A stretch of DNA of 64,000 bases from PALSA-505 sp036502085 (lineage in GTDB: Bacteria; Actinomycetota; Actinomycetes; Streptosporangiales; Streptosporangiaceae). Positions 43,753 through 51,427 of this stretch are shown piece by piece. Under the pieces are notes generated by a model. It made no database searches. It was not told the origin of the DNA and was given only the letters and a program-made list of their open reading frames with translations. Location: assembly GCA_036502085.1 (NCBI GenBank), contig DASXZD010000020.1:87204-151203 (forward strand). Reading direction: 5' to 3'. A program made the position numbers and the translations under genes. How positions within the stretch are numbered: the stretch's first letter is position 1; each line of letters begins with the position of its first letter.

Positions 43753-44988
43753 TCAGCGCAGGGTGATGGTGCCGTTGAAGCCTAACGGCAGGGGTACTGC
43801 GGCCAGGGCCATCCGCATCGCGCCCGGGTCGGATATTTCGATGCGGAATCTGGTGCACAGCAGGTGGCACAGGAGGACGAGCTGGAGCAGGCCGATTCCG
43901 GCGCCGATGCAGGCAGTGGGCGGCCAGCCGAAGGGGACTGAATGCTGGCCCGCCGCGGGGCCGTGCGGCGCTCCGGGGAGCCAGCGATCCGGGTCGAAGG
44001 TGTCCGGCTTCTGCCAATGCCGTGGGTCGTGGTGCACCATGTACGGGCTGACCAGGTACTGCTGTCCGACGGCCAGGCTGATCGGGGGCAGCGTGATGGG
44101 CTTACGCACGCTGCGGGTCATCAGCAGCGGCGGGGTCCACATGCGCAGCACTTCCCTGACGAACCGGTAGGTGACCGGCGCGCACCCGACCCCGGACTCG
44201 TATAGCTCGCCGGGCTCCAGTGCGGCCAGCTCCGCGGTCAGCGGCCCTGTCCAGGCCGGCTGGTTCACCAGCTCGAACATCACGCAGCTGGCTGCTGCAC
44301 CCGGCGGGCCCGCGATTGCGGTCAGCACAGTGGTCACCGCGTCCATGGCACGGTCGGCTCCCAGTACCGGCAGCAGCTCAGCCGCGATCGGCTGGGTAAG
44401 GTCGGCGCGCGCGGGACGCCGCCCCGTTGCCCGGCCGCGGATCTCCTGGCGCACTGCGAGGCCGACGTGGACTTGAGCGGCGATGGAGCGCCACTGCTGC
44501 ATGCGGGTCTGATCCTGCCCGGTGCCAGAGTTCATGAGCCTGGCGAGCTTGGCGATGGCGTCGCGGGTCAGCCAGGCCCTGTCCCGGGCGGGCAGTCCGT
44601 CGATGACGATCGGCACCAGCGAGCGGAACATCACCTCGTGCGCCAGCCAGACCAGGCTGACCGGTTCGCCCGCCCGGTAGTCCAGTATCTTGGTCATCCG
44701 GCCGGCCAGCTCCCGGACGGGTCCTGGCCCGGTGAGCGCCCGCAGCGGGGGGAGCCATGCCGTGCGCACCTGCTTCCACGAGACGGGCGTGCTGTGGCGG
44801 CGGCGGATCTGGTCGGCTAACCGGTCGGGCAGCGTGAGGTCGGCGAAGTTGTCAGCATGTACCCGGCGGGCCGTGTCGGCGTCGGCCACCATCAGCTGGA
44901 AATCGTTCAGCCAGAACACGCCGCCTTCGGCCGCGCTGCGGTCCCTGAGGTTCCGCAGGATGTCCGGATCCTCGCGGGCGGCCGTCAT
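43753..44988 (-). CDS. Cytochrome P450 (second gene of RiPP operon)
   Basis: This 411-residue P450 has the K-helix EVLR in FVREVLRMW, the PERF-like region FDPDRWLPG and the heme-Cys loop FGWPPTACIGAGIG. The I-helix segment AIAGPPGAAAS lacks the usual acid-Thr pair of monooxygenases. AGGAGG precedes the ATG at 44988. It is the last gene of the operon, 60 bp after the peptide gene. N-terminal sequence (AREDPDILRNLRDRSAAEGG) aligns with the other P450, so the pair are paralogues. Predicted role: oxidative cross-linking of the aromatic peptide tail; this is inference from gene order. Confidence 0.88.
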   Translation of the reverse strand: MTAAREDPDILRNLRDRSAAEGGVFWLNDFQLMVADADTARRVHADNFADLTLPDRLADQIRRRHSTPVSWKQVRTAWLPPLRALTGPGPVRELAGRMTKILDYRAGEPVSLVWLAHEVMFRSLVPIVIDGLPARDRAWLTRDAIAKLARLMNSGTGQDQTRMQQWRSIAAQVHVGLAVRQEIRGRATGRRPARADLTQPIAAELLPVLGADRAMDAVTTVLTAIAGPPGAAASCVMFELVNQPAWTGPLTAELAALEPGELYESGVGCAPVTYRFVREVLRMWTPPLLMTRSVRKPITLPPISLAVGQQYLVSPYMVHHDPRHWQKPDTFDPDRWLPGAPHGPAAGQHSVPFGWPPTACIGAGIGLLQLVLLCHLLCTRFRIEISDPGAMRMALAAVPLPLGFNGTITLR

Positions 44989-45048
44989 CGATGCCTCCTG
45001 GTTATGGTGCGGGGACCAGGGCCCTGGCCCCCGCACCTGCTCAACCTG

Positions 45049-45147
45049 TCAGATGTGGTGGTAGTAGTACCACCGGTAGGTGCGGTCGCTCTTGCGGATG
45101 TTGCACGTGACCAGAGCGGAATGGATCAGCTTCTTCGCCATTGCCAT
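45049..45147 (-). CDS. Candidate RiPP precursor peptide between two P450 genes
   Basis: This 32-residue peptide is too short for routine gene calling. From the ATG at 45147 it reads MAMAKKLIHSALVTCNIRKS, then DRTYRWYYYHHI and TGA. GGAGG lies eight bases before this ATG; in-frame ATGs at 45153 (2 bases from GGAGG) and 45141 are alternatives. A basic/hydrophobic leader-like half precedes an aromatic and His-rich C-terminus (Tyr26, Trp28, Tyr29-31, His32-33 in the 34-residue numbering). Short precursors ending in Tyr/Trp/His beside P450 genes are the hallmark of cittilin, biarylitide and tryptorubin-type RiPPs. I do not recognise this exact core. Confidence 0.8.
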   Translation of the reverse strand: MAMAKKLIHSALVTCNIRKSDRTYRWYYYHHI

Positions 45148-45178
45148 CGTCATCACCTCCCTCCCTGCGGCTTGCCCG

Positions 45179-46294
45179 TCACAACGGCAGCGGCGTAAGC
45201 CGCGCCGTGAACTGGGGTGGCGCCAGGGCCGCAGCGATGTGCGCCCGGTCCTGGCACTGGGTGACCTGGAGGTGGTAGGCCGTGGTGAGGATGCTGATGA
45301 CTAGTTCTGCGAACTGGAGCGCGATTGCCGCCCCCACGCATGAATGCCGCCCCCATCCGAACGGGAGATACGCGGTGCTGCGGACAGTTCCTGCCCAGCG
45401 CTCCGGCCGGAATGCGTCTGGTTCCGTCCAGTGCGCTGGGTGCCGCTGCACGAGGTAGCTGCAGACGACCACGTCGTGCTGCGGCGTCACGGCAATCCCG
45501 CCGAGTTCATGCGAGACGGCCGGGCGGCGCCCGAACAGCCAGGCCACTGGCCACAGCCGCAATGCCTCCCGCGCGATGTGCAAGGGCTGGACCTCCGGTC
45601 CGGAGGGACTCGTGCCCAGTAGGTATACCGACCAGGCCACCAGGAAGCCAACCGATCCGACAACCGCGAACAGGAAGGACAGGAAGACCTCGGCGAGCTG
45701 GCCAGGGTCAGCGGTGTCCGGGGCGGCCCTGGCCACGATGTCGAGGATGTCGGCGTTGCTGCCCCGGCTGCGGCGGGCCATGATCTCGGCGGCGAGGGCG
45801 CGCATCACCCGGCCGCGGAACATGACCCGGGCAGGTCCCCGCAGGCGGTCCCGCGCGCCAGCCATGACCGCCTGCCGCACTACCTGGCCGACGAGTCCGC
45901 GGACGGCCTCCGGCGTTTCCGGGCCCAGCAGGACCGGGCCGAAATACGCGTACATCAGGCGGCTGGCGGCATCTGGCCACAGGCTGGACGGGGTAAGATC
46001 GCGCTTGATCAGACCGGGTACCTGGACGGCATGATTGTTCAGGTGCTCTTGTAAGAGTGCCCGCGCTGCCTGGCCGATCTCTACCTGCGCTACCCGTGGG
46101 CCGAAGATTCCCTTGCTGGTACAGAAGAAATCGGAGTGCTCGCGATAACGACCTGACCTGTTAGCCAGGATTTCCTTAGCCAGCAAGGGATCGGCAACGT
46201 AGACTCCGTCCCCGCCACGGCGGAATACTTCACCGTGATCGCGAAACAGCGCCTGTAAGACCTCTAAGACATCCCGGTCGCGTCGTCCTGACAT
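45179..46294 (-). CDS. Cytochrome P450 (first gene of RiPP operon)
   Basis: This 371-residue P450 has the K-helix EALR in IAREALRLW, the region FRPERWAG and the heme loop FGWGRHSCVGAAIAL. The I-helix stretch AVVGSVGFLVAW again lacks the acid-Thr pair. The frame opens at 46450, but the ATG at 46294 aligns exactly with the start of the second P450 (MSGRRDRDVLEVLQ against MTAAREDPDILRNL), and a TATAAT box lies upstream of it. Its stop is 31 bp before the first ATG of the peptide, so P450, peptide and P450 should share one transcript. Confidence 0.87.
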   Translation of the reverse strand: MSGRRDRDVLEVLQALFRDHGEVFRRGGDGVYVADPLLAKEILANRSGRYREHSDFFCTSKGIFGPRVAQVEIGQAARALLQEHLNNHAVQVPGLIKRDLTPSSLWPDAASRLMYAYFGPVLLGPETPEAVRGLVGQVVRQAVMAGARDRLRGPARVMFRGRVMRALAAEIMARRSRGSNADILDIVARAAPDTADPGQLAEVFLSFLFAVVGSVGFLVAWSVYLLGTSPSGPEVQPLHIAREALRLWPVAWLFGRRPAVSHELGGIAVTPQHDVVVCSYLVQRHPAHWTEPDAFRPERWAGTVRSTAYLPFGWGRHSCVGAAIALQFAELVISILTTAYHLQVTQCQDRAHIAAALAPPQFTARLTPLPL

Positions 46295-46357
46295 CAGGCG
46301 GAACTCTTTCCTGCGGAGCACCCATTCGGCCTTCGGGTCCGTGGGAAGGGAGCCCTC

Positions 46358-46476
46358 ATTATAACCCCGTACACCCAGGTCGGCCAGCCCCACTGTCCTG
46401 TGACAGGAATCCCGATGCGATCTCTGAGCTTCCCCCCGTGGCACGGGCACCCGGCCTGTGGTGACCTCTGGTCACC
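46358..46476 (-). promoter_or_regulatory. Promoter and operator-like palindromes of the P450-peptide operon
   Basis: On the minus strand a perfect TATAAT (46358-46363) lies 64 bases before the P450 ATG; the -35 position is poor (TGGCCG). Upstream are two dyads: TCCTGTGACAGGA (46396-46408) and GGTGACC/GGTCACC around TCT (46460-46476). A weak -35 plus dyads fits an activator-dependent promoter, but this is inference. Confidence 0.5.
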
Positions 46477-46511
46477 AGGAAGCTCTCTAGCAATCCTGGA
46501 GACGCACTGCG

Positions 46512-46553
46512 GGCACCCTCAGGAATCTGGCATCAGCCAATCCTGAGGGTGCC
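46512..46553 (-). terminator. Strong hairpin downstream of the MFS gene
   Basis: GGCACCCTCAGGA (46512-46524) and TCCTGAGGGTGCC (46541-46553) form a perfect 13-bp stem with a 16-base loop. It lies between the MFS stop and the P450 promoter, so it should separate the exporter transcript from the RiPP operon. Confidence 0.75.
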
Positions 46554-46675
46554 TTCTATCCGAAGTGCCGCCGGTCCAAGGTGGCTTGCCGGTACCTTTC
46601 GGGTGAGCAGTATTAGTGCGGCTACGAGCCGGATACCTCTGGATGTCGAACAACACCGCCACCTGCTGACCGCCT

Positions 46676-47890
46676 TCAATCGGCTTCAAGGGGAGGCGGC
46701 TCTTGCTGCCAGGCGACCGCCCGCACCGCCGGCACCGACAGCACCACGATGCTGCCGAACGCCGCCCAGGCCGCGCCGGCCCCGAGCACGGCCTGGGCGC
46801 CGAAGACGGCGGCCACCGGGCCAGCCGCGGCGAAGGCAATCGGGCCGAACGCGAACGCGCCGACCATGCTGAAGGACCCGACCCGGGCCAGGGCGGCAGC
46901 GGGTACCCGCTGCTGGGTCACGGTGGTGACGATCGCACCGTCCACGGCCGAGCCCAGGCCGGCCAGCGCCGCGCCCGCCGCCACGGCCGCGGTCGGCAGG
47001 TGCAGGGCCAGCGTCAGCGGCGGCAGCGGGAAGCCGAGCGTGGCCACGGTGCACACCAGCAGCGGCCGGCCGGGCCTGCGGCCCAGCGCAAGCAGTCCGC
47101 CGAGGATCGCGCCGCCGCCGTAGCAGGCCAGGATCGCGCCCCAGGCCCGCGCGCCGCCGAGGTACTGGCGGGCCAGCACCGGGCCGAGCACCAGGTAGGG
47201 GCCCCAGGTGATGAGGTTGAACAGCGCGAACTGCACCGTGCCCAGCCAGAGCCAGGTGTGCGCGGTGAACTCGGTCCAGCCCTCGGCCAGATCGTGCAGC
47301 AGCGATCGTGCCCTGGCCGGGCGGGAGTCGGGGAAACGCAGCAGGCTGAGCGCGACCGCGCTGACCGCGTACGTGCCGGCGTCCACGCAGATCACGGCCG
47401 CGGGGGAGGTCACGGCGATCAGGATCCCGGCGAGCGCGGGCCCGGCGACCTGCGCGGCGGGCTGCGCCATGCCGAACAGCGCGTTCGCATTGCCAAGCTG
47501 GTCGCGCGGTGCGATCTCCACGGTGAGCCCGGACAGGGCCGGCTGGAAGAACGCGTTGCCGGTGCCGACGATCAGGGCCATGACCGCGAACAGCCAGACA
47601 TGCGGCCGGCTGGCGAAAAGCGCGACGGCGAGCGTGCCCTGCGCGGCGCACCGGGCCAGGTCCGCGGTCAGCATGACGGGCCGCCGCCCGAGCCGGTCGG
47701 CGATCACTCCGCCGCCGAGCAGGAACGCGACCATCGGAACGATATTGGCGGCGAACACCAGGCCGAGGCTGGTCGCCGTTCCGCCGCTTTCGAGGACCGC
47801 GAAGGCGATCGCGACCGTCGACATCGAGGTGCCGAGCAGTGAGGTTGCATAGCCGATGTAAAAGCGCCGGAAATTGCGTTCGCCGAGCAC
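46676..47890 (-). CDS. MFS exporter
   Basis: This ~404-residue major facilitator has about 12 membrane helices, of the MFS_3/enterobactin-exporter type (NFRRFYIGYATSLLGTSMST; the cytoplasmic loop GGGVIADRLGRRPVML). The GTG at 47890 is chosen because GAGGAGG lies ten bases upstream; the frame itself opens at a TTG at 48004. Being on the same strand next to the RiPP operon it may export the peptide, but a terminator separates them, so the link is only positional. Confidence 0.85.
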   Translation of the reverse strand: MLGERNFRRFYIGYATSLLGTSMSTVAIAFAVLESGGTATSLGLVFAANIVPMVAFLLGGGVIADRLGRRPVMLTADLARCAAQGTLAVALFASRPHVWLFAVMALIVGTGNAFFQPALSGLTVEIAPRDQLGNANALFGMAQPAAQVAGPALAGILIAVTSPAAVICVDAGTYAVSAVALSLLRFPDSRPARARSLLHDLAEGWTEFTAHTWLWLGTVQFALFNLITWGPYLVLGPVLARQYLGGARAWGAILACYGGGAILGGLLALGRRPGRPLLVCTVATLGFPLPPLTLALHLPTAAVAAGAALAGLGSAVDGAIVTTVTQQRVPAAALARVGSFSMVGAFAFGPIAFAAAGPVAAVFGAQAVLGAGAAWAAFGSIVVLSVPAVRAVAWQQEPPPLEAD

Positions 47891-47925
47891 AGCCAGCCTG
47901 CCTCCTCTCTGTGCTGAGCTGGAAG

Positions 47926-48103
47926 ATTTACTGCGGTAACGCATCAGGAAAGGCCGACTCGCGGGCATGGCCTCTACCATGCAGAATGGTCTAGCGAAAA
48001 GCAAATTACTATTCTTTGCCTGGCATGTTGCCGCAGTAAATGCGACTCGCGAGTTGAGTTATGATGGTCATAAAGCCCAGTCGGCAGGTCTTATTTACTG
48101 CGG
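47926..48103. repeat. Three copies of CCGCAGTAAAT in the MFS/recombinase gap
   Basis: The 11-mer occurs at 47926-47936 (minus), 48031-48041 (plus) and 48093-48103 (minus). The first two extend to a 15-bp inverted pair GTT(A/G)CCGCAGTAAAT. They occupy the divergent promoter region, so a dimeric regulator site is most likely; recombination sites are an alternative given the adjacent recombinase remnant. Confidence 0.6.
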
Positions 48104-48134
48104 GATTGCCGGGTGGTATATGAAGGGAGCGGTT

Positions 48135-49016
48135 ATGGGTTACCCGCTCGCGCTGGCTCCTGCTCCGGTGCTGTCGTCGGCCCGGGCCTGGCTTGCCCCG
48201 GAGCCGGTGGAGTACGCGGTTGCCGTGGAGGAGTACCTCGGCCAGGCCTCGCTCGGCCCCGCTTCGCTGCGCGTTTACCGGATCTCGCTGACCGGCTGGG
48301 CCTGGCCGCTGGTGGGCAAGGCGACACCGGCAGGCCGGCTGCGGCGGCGGGCGGTACCCCCGGTCGTGCCGCTGGCACTGCTCGACGAACCCGTCACCCG
48401 CCGCAGGCTCGCGGCCGCTATCGAGGACCGCATCGTGATGACCGACGCGCGGACGGTCAACCGGGAGATATCCGCGCTGCGCAGCGCGGCCGGATGGTGG
48501 CAGGACCAGGGGTGGATCAGCGCCGATCCGACCGCGGGCCTGCACCACCTGCGGACCGGGTCCGCCGCCGCCCCTGCGCTCACCGCGGGTCAGGTGAGCA
48601 GCCTGTTCCGCCTGCCGGTCAGCCTCAGGGAGCACGCCTTCTGGCGGCTGCTCTACGACACGGCAGCACCGGCTGAGGCGGTCCTCGCCCTGGACGCGGA
48701 CCGGCTTGACCTGACCCGCGACCGGGCACGGCCGCGGCCAGGCCCGGGGGGGCCCCTCGGCTGGCGGGAGCCCGCCAGCAACCTCCTGCGCTGGCTGCTG
48801 GCCGGGCGGTGCTACGGACCGGTGTTCGTGACCGACCGCAGGGCGCCCGCCCGCACCCCGGCCGCGGACATCTGCCCGGTCACCGGCCGGGGGCGGATGT
48901 CCTACCGGCGGGCCGCCGAAATCTTCACCACGGCGACGCGCCCGCTCGACCCGGGCGGCCGCGGCTGGACTCTGCACCAGCTGCAACTCTCCGGCCTTGG
49001 CCGACTGGAAGACTAG
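48135..49016 (+). pseudogene. Truncated, catalytically dead tyrosine recombinase
   Basis: The 293-residue product resembles actinomycete XerC/D-like recombinases: an N-terminal SAM-like domain (EEYLGQASLGPASLRVYRIS), then the catalytic domain start (LLYDTAAPAEAVLALD) and YRRAAEIFTTAT...WTLHQL. The first catalytic Arg, normally in AAR-EEVL, is Pro. The protein ends in LQLSGLGRLED, where LHQLRHS and the later H/R/Y residues should follow. The nucleophile Tyr is therefore missing. A GGGAGCGGTT site precedes the ATG at 48135. It is an inactive remnant of a mobile element or phage. Confidence 0.75.
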
Positions 49017-49080
49017 TACCGGACTGGGGCCGTCGGGCTGCAGCATGGCCGCCGGAGATCGAAGCAGTGCTTGACAGGGG

Positions 49081-49113
49081 CCCATGATGTAACAGAAGCT
49101 GTTACATCATGGG
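49081..49113. promoter_or_regulatory. 15-bp perfect inverted repeat over the Rrf2 start codon
   Basis: CCCATGATGTAACAG (49081-49095) and CTGTTACATCATGGG (49099-49113) flank AAG. The ATG of the Rrf2 gene (49109) lies inside the right arm and no ribosome site precedes it, suggesting a leaderless or autorepressed transcript. Confidence 0.8.
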
Positions 49114-49540
49114 AGCGAACAGTCGGCTGACGATCGCCGTGCATGCCCTCGCCTGGATGGCGCTGGCTGGCGAGCGAGGCCGGGACCTGATGACGTCCGA
49201 CCAGGTCGCCGCCAGCGTCAACACCAACCCGGTGATCATCCGGCGCAGCCTCGGCGACCTGCAGCGGGCGCGTCTGGTCAACGTGCGGCGTGGCGCTGGA
49301 GCGGGCTGGAGCCTTGCCCGCGAACCGGGCGAGATCACCCTGCTTGACGTGTACGACGCGGTGGAGCGCGAACCGATGTTCGCCCTGCACCGTACCGAGC
49401 CCAACCTAGAGTGCCCGGTCGGCCACGGCATCAGGCCCGCGCTAAGCCAGGTCTACGGCGAGATCGATCACGCCTTGCGGCGTGAGCTGGCGCGAACCTC
49501 GATCGCGGATGTCTTGCGTTCGACCCTGGGAGTGCGCTGA
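49109..49540 (+). CDS. Rrf2-family transcriptional regulator
   Basis: This 143-residue winged-helix protein of the Rrf2 family has the recognition region VAASVNTNPVIIRRSLGDLQ and the wing VRRGAGAGWSLAR. The iron-sulfur type (IscR/NsrR) needs three Cys near residues 90-110. Only one is visible here (NLECPVGHG), so a [2Fe-2S] sensor is unlikely and a redox or ligand switch is possible. Its stop overlaps the NIPSNAP start (TGATG). The inverted repeat over its start is the probable operator. Confidence 0.88.
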   Translation: MGANSRLTIAVHALAWMALAGERGRDLMTSDQVAASVNTNPVIIRRSLGDLQRARLVNVRRGAGAGWSLAREPGEITLLDVYDAVEREPMFALHRTEPNLECPVGHGIRPALSQVYGEIDHALRRELARTSIADVLRSTLGVR

Positions 49541-50280
49541 TGGACATCGTGCGGTGCCCGATCGTCGAGCTCCGGCAGTACACGTTGCATCCGGGCCAGC
49601 GCGAGACGATGATCACCTTGTTCGACCGGGAACTGGTCGAAAGCCAGGAAGAGCTCGGAATGGTGATCCTGGGGCAATTCCGCGATCGGGACAACCCCGA
49701 CCGGTTCGTGTGGCTGCGCGGCTTCGAAACCATGCCGGGGCGAGCCGAAGCGCTGGCCAGCTTCTACAGCGGACCGGCCTGGCGGGCCTGCAGCGCCGAG
49801 GCCAACGCGACAATGATCGACTCCGACAATGTGCTTCTCCTGCGTCCGGTGGCCGCGCACTCCGGCTTCCCCGCCCCCGGCACCGCGCGGCCGCCCGCCG
49901 GGCAAACTGAGCCTGAGCTGCTGACGACGCTCATCCTCGCGACGATCTTTTATCGCGACCGTCCGTTCGACGACGACTTCCTGAACTTCTTCGATCGCCA
50001 GGCACGGCCGGCGCTGGCCGAGGCGGGAGCCGACCCGCTGGCCTGGCTGCAGACCGAGTACGCCGAGAACACGTTTCCCGCGTTGCCGGTGCGCACGGGT
50101 GAGCACGCGTTCGTGTGGTTCACGCGGTTTTCCAGCGCGGCGCAGGCGGGCGCATGTGAGGACCGGTTGTCACGCTCGGACTTCTGGCAGGAGAAGGCGC
50201 TGCCCAGGCTGTCGGCGATGGCTGCCGGAGCGCCGGAGCGGTTGCGGCTGGTCCCGACCGATCGGTCGCTCCTGCGTTAG
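49540..50280 (+). CDS. NIPSNAP family protein
   Basis: This 246-residue protein carries the ferredoxin-like NIPSNAP domain at the N-terminus (IVELRQYTLHPGQRETMITL, FRDRDNPDRFVWLRGFETM) and a second, weaker alpha/beta half. Bacterial members have no defined reaction. Translational coupling to the Rrf2 gene implies joint control, so it may be the sole target of that regulator. Confidence 0.85.
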   Translation: MDIVRCPIVELRQYTLHPGQRETMITLFDRELVESQEELGMVILGQFRDRDNPDRFVWLRGFETMPGRAEALASFYSGPAWRACSAEANATMIDSDNVLLLRPVAAHSGFPAPGTARPPAGQTEPELLTTLILATIFYRDRPFDDDFLNFFDRQARPALAEAGADPLAWLQTEYAENTFPALPVRTGEHAFVWFTRFSSAAQAGACEDRLSRSDFWQEKALPRLSAMAAGAPERLRLVPTDRSLLR

Positions 50281-50449
50281 ATCTTATTTTTCTGAACGGT
50301 GCCCCGCCAGGCTAATCGCGATCTGCAGCCGCGGGCCTATTTGTGTTTTCTCCGTGGTTTTCAGGCTAACTGTAAAGCCATTCTTTGGAACCATAAATAA
50401 ACTACTCTGACTCACGCTGGCCCGGCGCCCGGACCGGCCATTCTGTGCA

Positions 50450-50478
50450 TTGACATAGCTATGAACATCGGCTAGCAT
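50450..50478 (+). promoter_or_regulatory. Near-consensus promoter of the ACP operon
   Basis: TTGACA (50450-50455), a 17-base spacer and TAGCAT (50473-50478) make an almost ideal housekeeping promoter 54 bp before the proposed carrier-protein start. It lies in an AT-richer 251-bp gap (50281-50531) that otherwise shows no gene. Confidence 0.7.
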
Positions 50479-50531
50479 CAGAATCGCGGGTCTCGATGGC
50501 GTGTATCCGCAATTGAGCCTGGGAGGCAGTC

Positions 50532-50816
50532 CTGTCCAGTGACATTGAGATCGAGACCATTGCCCGGGCGGGGCTCTCGCGCGTCCTCGAATCAGACGCC
50601 CCTCCCGCCGATTTAGATCTTGACGTGGACATGGCCAACGGGTACGGGCTGACTTCGCTTAACAAGGTGCTCTTCCTGATGTCAGCCTGCGATGACGCTG
50701 AGGTAAGCCTATCGGAGTTTACAGAGCCCGACGTGGCCGGGATGCACACGCTCCGTGATGTCATTATGGCGCTGGCCAGGCGCGCGACGGGCGCCGGGAA
50801 TGGTGATCCGACATGA
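50532..50816 (+). CDS. Stand-alone acyl/peptidyl carrier protein with apparent CTG start
   Basis: This 94-residue carrier-protein-like product has helix 1 (SDIEIETIARAGLSRVL), the attachment region YGLTSLNKVLFLM with Ser in the DSL position (Thr replaces Asp), and helix 4 (LRDVIMALARRA). The frame is open back to 50517 but contains no ATG, GTG or TTG before 50625. A CTG at 50532 follows GGGAGG by five bases and gives a full-length domain. The alternative GTG at 50625 would remove helix 1. Its stop overlaps the GNAT gene (ATGA). Confidence 0.7.
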   Translation: MSSDIEIETIARAGLSRVLESDAPPADLDLDVDMANGYGLTSLNKVLFLMSACDDAEVSLSEFTEPDVAGMHTLRDVIMALARRATGAGNGDPT

Positions 50817-51427
50817 GCTGGACTGAAACCGCGGCCACAACGCTGGAAAATGAGCATCTGCTGCTGCGTCCAGTTCGCCCCGCGGACCGCGCGTCATTGC
50901 ACGCCATCGCCATGGATCCGCAGATCTGGCGCTATTTTGTCGTCAGGATCGAAACCGCTGCCGACTTCGACGCCTTCTTCGACGCCGGCCTCGCCGACCA
51001 GGAGGCCGGGCGGCGGGTCGTTTACCACATCACCGATAAGCGGACCAGCCAGGCGGCCGGCAGCATGAGTTTCGGTAACATGGCGGAAAGGGACAGGCGC
51101 CTGGAGATCGGCTGGTCGTGGCTCGGCCGCGCCTGGCAGGGGCAGGGGATCAACCGGTGGGCCAAATTCCTGCTGATGCGGCATGCGTTTGAGTCCATGG
51201 CCGCGGAGCGGGTGGAATTCAAGACCGACCGGCTGAACGTCCAGGCCCGCCACGGGCTGTGCAATATCGGCGCCCGCGAGGAAGGGACGCTGCGCAGCTT
51301 CAATCCCATGCCGGACGGCAGGCGCCGCGATGCTGTTTACTACAGCGTGCTGCGGGGGGAGTGGCCGCGGGTGTGCGATCAGCTGCTGACCCGGCCGAAG
51401 GTGGTGCCGGCTGAGGCGGATGCGTGA
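50813..51427 (+). CDS. GNAT-family acetyltransferase
   Basis: This 204-residue RimJ/RimL-like N-acyltransferase has the acetyl-CoA loop WLGRAWQGQGINRWAKFLLM, strand 4 RRLEIGWSWL and the C-terminal VEFKTDRLNVQA. It is coupled by 4-base overlaps to the carrier protein before it and the C45 gene after it. In this cluster it may acylate a pathway amine or take an acyl group from the carrier protein; both are inference. Confidence 0.85.
   Translation: MSWTETAATTLENEHLLLRPVRPADRASLHAIAMDPQIWRYFVVRIETAADFDAFFDAGLADQEAGRRVVYHITDKRTSQAAGSMSFGNMAERDRRLEIGWSWLGRAWQGQGINRWAKFLLMRHAFESMAAERVEFKTDRLNVQARHGLCNIGAREEGTLRSFNPMPDGRRRDAVYYSVLRGEWPRVCDQLLTRPKVVPAEADA

Noticed and set aside
46295..46450. N-terminal extension of the first RiPP P450 (start at 46450)
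   Set aside because: The extension overlaps the TATAAT box and a dyad, has no ribosome site, and the ATG at 46294 aligns with the start of the paralogous P450.
48135..49016. Functional integrase defining an integrated element around the RiPP locus
   Set aside because: The recombinase lacks the first catalytic Arg and the C-terminal His/Arg/Tyr residues, and no tRNA or att duplication was found nearby.
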